From JABDMH01 sp965223165 (GTDB taxonomy: Bacteria > Bacteroidota > Bacteroidia > Chitinophagales > Saprospiraceae), in contig CBDCVQ010000018.1 of the NCBI GenBank assembly GCA_965223165.1, positions 372,001-436,000 of the forward strand: 64,000 bases of DNA. The letters run 5' to 3'. Below the pieces are notes generated by a model. That model did no database searches. It was not told the DNA's origin and saw nothing but the letters and a program-made list of their open reading frames with translations. The translations under genes were made by a program, and so were the position numbers. Numbering within the stretch: position 1 is the first letter of the stretch; each line of letters starts with the position of its first letter. Positions 48,798-56,404 of the stretch are shown here, in pieces.

Positions 48798-50417
48798 ATG
48801 GCTGAAAATCAATCATCCGGAAGCTGGTCACGCAGAGATGCACTAAGAGGACTGGCCGGTCTGCCCGTCATCGGTGGACTCGTATGGGCCGGAGCATCAA
48901 AGGCTACGAAGCAAAAAAAAGATAGAGAGTCTATCCTAAGCACCCTCAATATCAATGCAACACCTCCACCCCCGACCGGGCCAATGAGTGGCGATCCCAT
49001 TCGCATAGGCATCATTGGCTTTGGTATCCGTGGAACACAGTTGTGCCGGGCCTTGGGATTTGGCAGCAAGAGCTGGCTGGCCAGCATGAAAGAGCGGGCA
49101 GATAAAAATCCTCGAGACACCAGGCTAAAGTCATTCCTCGAACAAGAGAACCTAAATGTACAGATCACAGCTGTCTGTGATCTATTTGACGTACGAGCTG
49201 AAGAAGCGGCGGACTCCTTTAGCACCGACCAGGTGAAGGTCAAGATCTACAAGCATCACGAAGAGCTGATCTCAAGCAAGGACGTGGATGCGGTAGTCAT
49301 CGCGACCGCCGACCATTGGCACGCACCGATCGCGATCAAAGCCCTTCAGGCTGGTAAACATGTGTATGTGGAGAAGCCGATGACGCACAACATCAAAGAA
49401 ACGTACGAGCTCAGGGACGCTGTACTAGCGTCAGACGGAGTCTTTCAGGTGGGACACCAGCATCGGCAGACCCAGAGTTTTCTGACGGCGCAGGATGTCA
49501 TCAAGAAGAACATCCTGGGACATGTCTCTCTGATCCAGGCCAATACCAATCGAAATAGCGACAATGGAGCCTGGCAATATCCGATCCATAAAAAGGCCAA
49601 TCCGCAGACGATCGACTGGGAGCAGTTTATCGGAAGTGCACCCATGGTGCCCTTTAACACCGAGCACTTCTTCCGCTGGCGAAAGTGGTGGGCTTATGGC
49701 TCAGGCCTGTCAGGTGATCTGATGGTACATGACTATGACCGGGTCAACTGCGTACTCAATATGGGCATACCTCGCTCGGTGATTTCCTCGGGAGGGATCT
49801 ATACGCATCGCGACGGTCGAAACGTACCTGATGTCATGCAGATCAATATGGAGTTTCCTGACTTCACCACCGGTACAAGCCAGGAAAACGGAAAAGAGAA
49901 GGGTATGACGATGGTTTACAGCGCCACCCTTGGCAATCAGTATAGCCGAACCACGGTGCTGATGGGACACGACGCCAGCATGGAGCTGGGCAATGATCTG
50001 ACCATCTACGCCGATCGAAATTCGACCCGATTTAAGGACATGGTGGAGAACGAAGCAATCGATCCGGACATTCCCATCTATCGCTACGATCCGGCCGCCA
50101 ATGGCGTCGACGGCGTGACCTCTGCCACCGCCAAGTATTTTGCCGACAAGGGCCTGCTTTGGACCTATCGCAATGGCAAGCGCGTCGACTCGACACACCT
50201 GCACATGCGGGAGTGGCTCAGCGTGATCCGAAATGGCGGCACACTGAGCTGTGGCATTAAGGAAGGATTTGAAGAGGCGATTACTGCCCATATGGGCGGC
50301 ATCTCGTACAAGATCGGTCGACGCATTGATTGGGATCCGGTCAAGCAAGAGATCGTACCCATCGAGGGCTTTGACTTAGATGAAGTATTGCTGGCAGACA
50401 TCGAGCGAATCGTCTAG
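48798..50417 (+). CDS. Gfo/Idh/MocA-family oxidoreductase, Tat-exported
   Basis: A 539-residue NAD(P)-dependent oxidoreductase. The twin-arginine leader has SRRDALRGLAGLPVIGG (residues 11-27). The Rossmann fold shows GIIGFGIRG (near 72-80) and the hallmark EKPM (192-195). The C-terminal alpha/beta domain contains HMREW and an HxxGxx block. Such secreted Gfo/Idh/MocA enzymes act on sugars or sugar acids in Bacteroidota. Substrate unknown. Confidence 0.88.
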   Translation: MAENQSSGSWSRRDALRGLAGLPVIGGLVWAGASKATKQKKDRESILSTLNINATPPPPTGPMSGDPIRIGIIGFGIRGTQLCRALGFGSKSWLASMKERADKNPRDTRLKSFLEQENLNVQITAVCDLFDVRAEEAADSFSTDQVKVKIYKHHEELISSKDVDAVVIATADHWHAPIAIKALQAGKHVYVEKPMTHNIKETYELRDAVLASDGVFQVGHQHRQTQSFLTAQDVIKKNILGHVSLIQANTNRNSDNGAWQYPIHKKANPQTIDWEQFIGSAPMVPFNTEHFFRWRKWWAYGSGLSGDLMVHDYDRVNCVLNMGIPRSVISSGGIYTHRDGRNVPDVMQINMEFPDFTTGTSQENGKEKGMTMVYSATLGNQYSRTTVLMGHDASMELGNDLTIYADRNSTRFKDMVENEAIDPDIPIYRYDPAANGVDGVTSATAKYFADKGLLWTYRNGKRVDSTHLHMREWLSVIRNGGTLSCGIKEGFEEAITAHMGGISYKIGRRIDWDPVKQEIVPIEGFDLDEVLLADIERIV

Positions 50418-50443
50418 CAGCAACAACGATATCACTATAGAGG

Positions 50444-50480
50444 CAAAGCCATCGGGAGATACCTGGTGGCTTTGTTTCAT
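50444..50480 (+). terminator. Intrinsic terminator after the oxidoreductase gene
   Basis: CAAAGCCATC pairs with GGTGGCTTTG (10 bp including G-T pairs) around an 11-nt loop, followed by TTTCATTT. It lies 26 bp after the stop codon, in the right place for a rho-independent terminator. Confidence 0.65.
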
Positions 50481-50600
50481 TTAAGTCCGTCTCGGTCAGT
50501 GCGTGACCCCTCATGCATGCCCAACCATCAGCACCAACAGCCTCCCGGACTGGCGGCCAGATTACCCAAAATTTGAGGTATCTTTCTCTACCATCACACC

Positions 50601-52517
50601 ATGCGCAGACTTACCTGTATATTATTTGCCGACATCGTGGGTTATACCTCCATGATGCACCAAAATGAGTCGCAAGGACTGCAGGCAGTAGCGACCTTTC
50701 GAAAAGTATTCAAACCCCTCGTGAGCGATCATGGCGGCACCTGGCATAAGGAGCTGGGCGATGGCGTCTTGTGCAGTTTTGACAGTGTCGTACACGCACT
50801 GTCGGCCGCACGGGATGCACAGCAGCGGATCCAATCGCAAGCATCATTGGCAGTACGGATCGGCATCCACCTCGGCGATGTCACGATCCAGGACAACGAC
50901 ATCTACGGGGATGGGGTCAATATCGCCTCCCGCATTCAATCACTGGCAGAGCCCGGTAGCGTGTACCTCACCACCGGCGTCTTCGAAAACGCTCGTAACC
51001 AGGGAGACTTTGCCTTCGCTCCCCTGGGATACCGGCGTATCAAGGGCTTACCCAGTCCCTTGTATCTGTATCGATTAGAGACAGGTACGCACCAGACCGA
51101 TGAAAAGAGCAGGCCTGAAGCAGAAAGAAAATCGATCGTCGTGCTGCCTTTTGTCGATATGAGTCAACATCGTGATAAAGAATACTTCTGCGATGGGATG
51201 GCGGAGGAGCTTATCAACATGCTGAGCAAGATCCGAGGACTTAACGTCATCGCCCGAACCTCTGCCTTCTCATTTAAAGATCAGCACTTAGACGTGCGAG
51301 AAATAGCGGGACAGCTCGGAGTAGACTTTCTCCTAGAAGGCAGTGTGAGAGCCTCCGGCAATAAGTTGAGGGTGACCGTGCAACTGATCTCGGCACAGGA
51401 AGGCGTGCAAGTGTGGTCGGAGCGCTTTGATCGGGAAATGACCGACATATTTGCCATCCAAGACGAAATCTCGCTAAAGGTGCTGAAATCACTTGAGGTA
51501 AAGTTATTCGCCGGCGAAACCAGTCAACTGACCAAGCGGTCCACGGAGAATATCGAGGCCTACGAAAACTACTTGCTGGGGCGACATCACTACAACAAGT
51601 TTTCCATTTTTTCTTCGGCTCCCGCCATCGAGGCTTTTGCCAAGGCGATCCAGGTAGATCCAAATTTCTCCAGAGCCTATGCCGGACTGGCAGATGTCTA
51701 CGGCCAGATTGGCTACTGGGGATTTGACCATCCTAAGCACACGGCCCCAAAGGTTGAAGCAAATGCTCGCAAGGGATTGGCGATCGATCCGATGAGTGGA
51801 GATGCATCCAACATTCTGGCCAACTACCTCTTTGTCTACCTCAGAGACTGGGACCAGGCACGCATCCAGTTTCAAAAGAGCGTGGATCTCCATCCCGAGA
51901 ACGCGGACTCACAGTTTCGCTACGCAATCTTCCTTGCTAGCATGGGCCAATTGGACGAAGCGGCCGCCCGACTGGACGTCGCGGAGGGTATTGACCCACT
52001 GTCTATTCTCATTCCCAGTGCCCGCTCCATCATTCAGACGGCTGCCGGCGACCTGCCTGCGGCAGAGCAAACTTGTTGGGCCGCCATCGAAGTGCAACCT
52101 GATTTCCCCATCGCGCACTGGATGCTGTGGCGGATACGAAGCATGCAAGAGAGATACGAGGAGGCACTGCACCATTGCCGGCGAGTATTTCCTTTATGGG
52201 GCACTCCCAAGGTCCAGGAGTTCTTGGATGAGGGATTTGCGACCGGTGGCTATCGTGCCGCTATGCTCCATGCCGGCAAAGGGATGGAGGAATTGACAAA
52301 GGTGCGGTACGTGGCGCCCTATGACATCGCTCTCTTTTATCTCCACGGCGGCCACCTAGAAAAGGCGATTCACTGGTTAGAGGAGGGCCGTCAGGTCGGC
52401 GATCCTCGGCTACACTTTCTGGGCATCGACTACGATCTCCTGCCGTTAAGACATCTCCCGGCGTTTAAGGAAATACTCCGACGCATGGACTTGACCCAGA
52501 TCATGCACCGATCGTAG
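50601..52517 (+). CDS. Class III adenylate/guanylate cyclase-TPR protein
   Basis: A 638-residue soluble protein. The N-terminal class III cyclase domain has the metal Asp residues (ILFADIVGYT, Asp11; KELGDGVLCSF, Asp54), Lys50 and VNIASR (Asn107, Arg111), so it is probably catalytic. After a linker comes a FlgO/TolB-like region (IVVLPFVDMSQ ... DFLLEGSVR, about 180-290) and then TPR-like repeats (about 330-600). This layout is common in bacterial cyclases that sense protein partners. Nucleotide specificity cannot be read. It is transcribed alone. Confidence 0.85.
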   Translation: MRRLTCILFADIVGYTSMMHQNESQGLQAVATFRKVFKPLVSDHGGTWHKELGDGVLCSFDSVVHALSAARDAQQRIQSQASLAVRIGIHLGDVTIQDNDIYGDGVNIASRIQSLAEPGSVYLTTGVFENARNQGDFAFAPLGYRRIKGLPSPLYLYRLETGTHQTDEKSRPEAERKSIVVLPFVDMSQHRDKEYFCDGMAEELINMLSKIRGLNVIARTSAFSFKDQHLDVREIAGQLGVDFLLEGSVRASGNKLRVTVQLISAQEGVQVWSERFDREMTDIFAIQDEISLKVLKSLEVKLFAGETSQLTKRSTENIEAYENYLLGRHHYNKFSIFSSAPAIEAFAKAIQVDPNFSRAYAGLADVYGQIGYWGFDHPKHTAPKVEANARKGLAIDPMSGDASNILANYLFVYLRDWDQARIQFQKSVDLHPENADSQFRYAIFLASMGQLDEAAARLDVAEGIDPLSILIPSARSIIQTAAGDLPAAEQTCWAAIEVQPDFPIAHWMLWRIRSMQERYEEALHHCRRVFPLWGTPKVQEFLDEGFATGGYRAAMLHAGKGMEELTKVRYVAPYDIALFYLHGGHLEKAIHWLEEGRQVGDPRLHFLGIDYDLLPLRHLPAFKEILRRMDLTQIMHRS

Positions 52518-52595
52518 GCGGGGTGCGATCCGTTGGTTGCCTTTGCTTGCAAATTGCGCTATCTTCAAGCGCATCCCCGCAAAAGACTCCTTTCT

Positions 52596-53051
52596 ATGAA
52601 ACTTCAATTTGAGCTCAATGGCAAACCAGTGGAGGTCGAAGCACCTGCCACGGCCAATCTTCTCTGGTCTCTCAGGGACCGTCTACAGATGACCGGCACC
52701 AAATATGGATGCGGCATCGCCCAGTGCGGCTCCTGCACCGTCCACATTGACGGTCAGCCGGTGAGATCCTGCATGATCCCGCTCGCCGCGGTACAGGGAA
52801 AATCCGTGACAACCATCGAAGGACTGGGCGGGGACGAGCTGCATCCGCTCCAAGAAGCCTGGATCGAGGCCCAAGTGCCGCAGTGTGGTTATTGCCAATC
52901 CGGTCAGATCATGCAGGCTGCCTCCCTCCTGGCCAAGAACAGCAGCCCGACGAGAGACGAAATCGTAGAACATATGGATGGCGTATTGTGCCGTTGTGGT
53001 GCCTATATGCGGATCATCAAGGCCATCGAAATTGCTGCCCAAAAAGCTTGA
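52596..53051 (+). CDS. 2Fe-2S subunit of a molybdenum hydroxylase (isoquinoline 1-oxidoreductase type)
   Basis: From the ATG at 52596 the 151-residue protein has the two [2Fe-2S] domains of xanthine-oxidase family small subunits: a plant-type ferredoxin domain with Cys39, Cys44, Cys47 (YGCGIAQCGSC) and Cys59, and a helical domain with Cys97, Cys100 (CGYCQSG) and Cys132, Cys134 (CRCG). It passes electrons from the Mo centre. The start at 52533 in the same frame would add an improbable leader. The Mo subunit begins 2 bp after its stop. Confidence 0.92.
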   Translation: MKLQFELNGKPVEVEAPATANLLWSLRDRLQMTGTKYGCGIAQCGSCTVHIDGQPVRSCMIPLAAVQGKSVTTIEGLGGDELHPLQEAWIEAQVPQCGYCQSGQIMQAASLLAKNSSPTRDEIVEHMDGVLCRCGAYMRIIKAIEIAAQKA

Positions 53052-53053
53052 TC

Positions 53054-55222
53054 ATGAAAGAGAAGCAAGCCACCACCACCCTCTCCCGAAGAAGATTTCT
53101 CACCGCAGCCGGCGGCATCACCTTTGTCGTTGCCGCAGGTGCCATGGTCCCCATCACACGAAGGGACACTGATGTGCCGGCTGGCGTGGACAATGGAAAC
53201 GATATCACAGCCTGGGTGCAGGTGCGGCCCGACGGCAAGATCCGGCTGTTTAGCCCAGCGGCTGAGATGGGCCAGGGATCAATGACCGCCCTGGGCATCA
53301 TCATCGCAGAAGAGATGGACGCTGCCTGGGAGGACGTCGAGATTCACCATTCGCCCATAGAGCCCGATACCTATGGCCTTCAGTGGGGCGGTAAACTAGG
53401 CGGCCCCATGCTTACGGTGGGTAGCCGCACCGTGCGAGGATACTACCGCAGCCTCCGTCATGCCGGTGCCCAGGCACGATATGCCATGATGGCCATGGCC
53501 TCGGCGATGTCCGGCAAACCACAGGATGAGCTGTCTACCTCGCCGAGCAAGGTACATCATAAGCCCTCTGGGAGTGCATGGACCTATGGTGAAATTGCAG
53601 CAAAAGGCAGCACGGCCATTACCCTACCCGAGATTCCCGAGACCAAATGGAAGAAACCCAGCGAGTTTAGATTGATCGGTCATGCCCGCCCGCGCGTAGA
53701 CATCCCTGCCAAGGTGGACGGATCGGCCCTGTTTGCCATGGACATTCAAGTGCCTGGCATGGTCTACGCCGGCATGAACCGGGCCCCCGTACACGGGGCC
53801 AAAGCGCAGCTACAGAATGAAGAGGCCGTGCGAAACACGCCCGGATTTGTAGATCTCGTGCACCTGGATCACGGCATTGCCGTCGTGTGCGACAGCGCGG
53901 AGGAGATGCTGGCGGCCAAGAAGCTCATGAAGATCTCGTGGAGTAAGGATGCCAAAGCTCAGGGCTATGACAGCATTGCAGCCTTTGATCGCTACGCCGA
54001 GGTCTGCGCAGGTGGCAAGACCGGCAACGTCATCCATCAGACCGGCAATGTCTCGTCTGCCATGTCTCAGGCGTCACAGTCCTTCAAGTCACTCTATCGA
54101 AATGACTTCGCCTATCATGCCCAAATGGAGCCACTCAATGCCGTCGTATCAGTGGCGGCTGATGGCAAAAGTGCGGAAGCATGGGTGGGCAGCCAGTCTA
54201 CCGACGGTGCTCGACGTACGGTGGCGAAGACCCTGGGCATCGACTTTGATCAGGTGATCCTCCATCCGTGCTACCTCGGCGGTGGATTTGGGCGCCGATC
54301 GATGTCGGACTATGTCGAAGAGGCCACCATCATCTCACGCGAGACAGGCCAGCCCGTCAAGTTGATCTGGACCCGGCAGGACGATCTGCAATACGGTGCC
54401 TTTCGGCCCATGAGCGTCCAGCAAATGGAGGCCAGCACCGACGACCGCGGAAAGATCCAGGCCTGGCGTCATACCATCGCCGGCACAGGGGGCGGCTTGA
54501 TGACCTCAGGCGTAGGCATCTCCTACTACGATATCCCCAATCAGCACATCGAGCGTCGAAATACCGACGAAGGGGTACGCACCAAGCACTGGCGCTCCGT
54601 GGGGCATGGTCCAAACAAGTACGCCATCGAGGCATTCATCGACGAAATTTGCCGTACATATGAGAAAGACCCCTACCAGTACCGTCTGGATCTGCTTGCC
54701 AAGAATCCCCGGGAGCAGCAGGTGGTACGCACCGTGGGTGAGATGTGCGATTGGGGCGCACCCGTCTCCGCCGGACGTGCACGAGGCCTAGCCTTCGGCG
54801 AGCGCAGTGGCGCCTTGGTAGCCGGTGTCGCCGAGATATCCCTAGAGGATGGCACCATCCGGGTACATCACTTCTGGTGTGCGATGGATGCAGGGGTCGT
54901 CGTCGATCCGGGCAACGCGACCGCGCAGCTCGAAGGCGGCGTCATCTTTGGGCTCAGCAGCGTCCTCAAAGAAAGTCTCACCTTCGCAGATGGGGCCGTC
55001 AAGCAGTCCAATTTTCACGACTACCAGTTGCTGCGGATCAGTGAAGCTCCGGAAACGATCGACCTTAAGATCATTGCCTCCCAGGAAGCACCGGCCGGCA
55101 TCGGAGAAGCTAGCCTGCCGGTGGTAGGCGGCGCAGTCGCCAATGCATTTTTGGCCCTGACCGGCAAGCCGCTGTACCACATGCCCTTTACCCCGGCCCG
55201 AGTGCGAGAAGCGCTTGCGTAG
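53054..55222 (+). CDS. Molybdopterin subunit of a molybdenum hydroxylase (IorB-like), Tat-exported
   Basis: A 722-residue protein from the ATG at 53054. It has a twin-arginine leader (TLSRRRFLTAAGGITFVV) and the molybdenum cofactor domains of the xanthine dehydrogenase family. Residues near the C-terminus give GIGEASLPVVGG with the likely catalytic Glu685, and a GGGFGRR block (Mo-cofactor contact) lies in the middle. The single-chain form with Tat leader and separate 2Fe-2S partner matches isoquinoline 1-oxidoreductase-like enzymes (IorAB); the substrate is likely a heterocycle or aldehyde. No FAD subunit is encoded, so electrons presumably go to a cytochrome or quinone acceptor. Confidence 0.9.
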   Translation: MKEKQATTTLSRRRFLTAAGGITFVVAAGAMVPITRRDTDVPAGVDNGNDITAWVQVRPDGKIRLFSPAAEMGQGSMTALGIIIAEEMDAAWEDVEIHHSPIEPDTYGLQWGGKLGGPMLTVGSRTVRGYYRSLRHAGAQARYAMMAMASAMSGKPQDELSTSPSKVHHKPSGSAWTYGEIAAKGSTAITLPEIPETKWKKPSEFRLIGHARPRVDIPAKVDGSALFAMDIQVPGMVYAGMNRAPVHGAKAQLQNEEAVRNTPGFVDLVHLDHGIAVVCDSAEEMLAAKKLMKISWSKDAKAQGYDSIAAFDRYAEVCAGGKTGNVIHQTGNVSSAMSQASQSFKSLYRNDFAYHAQMEPLNAVVSVAADGKSAEAWVGSQSTDGARRTVAKTLGIDFDQVILHPCYLGGGFGRRSMSDYVEEATIISRETGQPVKLIWTRQDDLQYGAFRPMSVQQMEASTDDRGKIQAWRHTIAGTGGGLMTSGVGISYYDIPNQHIERRNTDEGVRTKHWRSVGHGPNKYAIEAFIDEICRTYEKDPYQYRLDLLAKNPREQQVVRTVGEMCDWGAPVSAGRARGLAFGERSGALVAGVAEISLEDGTIRVHHFWCAMDAGVVVDPGNATAQLEGGVIFGLSSVLKESLTFADGAVKQSNFHDYQLLRISEAPETIDLKIIASQEAPAGIGEASLPVVGGAVANAFLALTGKPLYHMPFTPARVREALA

Positions 55223-55880
55223 ACGGTCGACGGTGGACGGTGGACGGGAGACGGTGGACGGTGGATGGTGGACGGGTACGCGAGCTCGCGTTTTGGAAGA
55301 TTTTTTGCCACTTCGCTGTTTTTTCCTTGGTCAGGATCAGCCCCGTACTTGATTGGGGATAGCCGATTGTGATTGTGATTCCGATTTTGTGCCCATCCAT
55401 AAACTTTTGGCCGCGTGGACGCGTCCTAGCCGCACGCTTACGTGCTCGACGGTGGACAGCAGACGGTGGACGGTGGACGGTGGACGGGTACGCGAGCTCG
55501 CGTTTTGGAAGATTTTTTGCCACTTCGCTGTTTTTTCCTTGTTCAGGATCAGCCCCGTACTTGATTGGGGATAGCCGATTGTGATTGTGATTTCTCGCCC
55601 ATCCATAAATTTTTGGCCACATGTGCGGGTCCTCGCCGCACGCTTACGTGCTCGACGGTGGACAGCAGACGGTGGACGGTCGACGGTGGACGGTGGACGG
55701 TGGGGCGAGCTCGCGCTTTGGAGGATTTATTGGCACTTCCTGTTCTTCCCTTGTTTAGGATCATCCCTGTACTTGATTGGGGATAGCCGATTGTGATTGT
55801 GATTGTGATTTCACGCCCATCCGTAAATTTTTGGCCGTGTGCGCGCGTCCTCGCCCGCCGGCTTACGTGCTCGACGGTGG
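55223..55880. repeat. ~212-bp tandem repeat with GGACGGT minisatellite
   Basis: Three copies with CGAGCTCGCG anchors at 55281-55290, 55493-55502 and 55706-55715 (periods 212 and 213). Each has a GACGGTGGACGG minisatellite tract, a CGAGCTCGCGTTTTGG segment, a CTTGATTGGGGATAGCCGAT segment with GATTGTGATTGTGATT, a CCCATCC block and a CGCACGCTTACGTGCTCGAC end. Open frames in it only reflect its repeated structure and share no protein-like features. Confidence 0.8.
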
Positions 55881-55990
55881 ACGGTCATTGCTCATTGCTA
55901 ATTGCTCATTGCTCACTGTCCACTGACCCTTGCTAATTGATCATTGCTCACTGATCATTGTTCACTGCTAATTGATCATTGCACATTGCC
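55881..55990. repeat. Low-complexity ATTGCTCATT/ATTGATCATT tract
   Basis: About 100 bp of short variants of CATTGCTCATTGCTAATT and CACTGATCATTGTTCACT. It directly continues the 212-bp tandem array and separates it from the PadR promoter region. Confidence 0.75.
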
Positions 55991-56025
55991 CCTTCGTAGG
56001 AAAAAACCCATCGTTCGACGATTTC

Positions 56026-56086
56026 ATATACAAATAAGACACTAATTGCTAGTTTTGACTATTAGATATACAAATGCGACACTAAT
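56026..56086. promoter_or_regulatory. Duplicated operator before the PadR gene
   Basis: Two 21-bp direct repeats, each ATATACAAAT, two variable bases, then GACACTAAT, at 56026-56046 and 56066-56086. They are exactly 40 bp apart, and the second ends directly at the ATG. The spacing of about four helical turns and the position abutting the start codon suggest binding of the PadR protein on the same DNA face. No Shine-Dalgarno sequence is seen. Confidence 0.6.
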
Positions 56087-56404
56087 ATGAAAGGCACCAA
56101 CCTGGGAGAATTTGAGGAGCTGATCCTGCTCATCACAGTGGCCCGACCCGAAGATGCCTACAGTGTGGGCATTGCCAGGAGTGTCTTGGAGATCACCGGG
56201 CGCAAAGTGATCCACAGCGTGGTGCACACCTCGTTAAACCGCCTGGAAAAGAAAGGCTTTGTCACCTCAGAGATGAAAGAAGGCACCGGCCTGCGCGGCG
56301 GCCGTCGCAAACGTGTCTTTACCGTCACGGCAGCTGGCATGAAAGCCCTGGTCACGATGCGGGCTCAACGTGACAAGCTGTGGTCCATGATCTCACCCGC
56401 CTAA
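56087..56404 (+). CDS. PadR-family transcriptional regulator
   Basis: A 105-residue PadR protein: LGEFEELILLITVARPEDAYSV-type N-terminal helix, HSVVHTSLNRLEKKGFVTSE recognition segment (about 46-65) and wing with GGRRKRVFTVTAAG. This is the short PadR form found beside ABC permeases in Bacteroidota. It starts directly at the second operator repeat and is overlapped by the next gene (25 bp), so it controls its own expression and that of the permease. Confidence 0.92.
   Translation: MKGTNLGEFEELILLITVARPEDAYSVGIARSVLEITGRKVIHSVVHTSLNRLEKKGFVTSEMKEGTGLRGGRRKRVFTVTAAGMKALVTMRAQRDKLWSMISPA

Noticed and set aside
55188..55796. Several 70-145-residue open frames in the tandem-repeat field
   Set aside because: Their sequences only repeat the GGACGGT minisatellite (Arg/Pro/Ser/Thr/His-rich) and occur in all frames.
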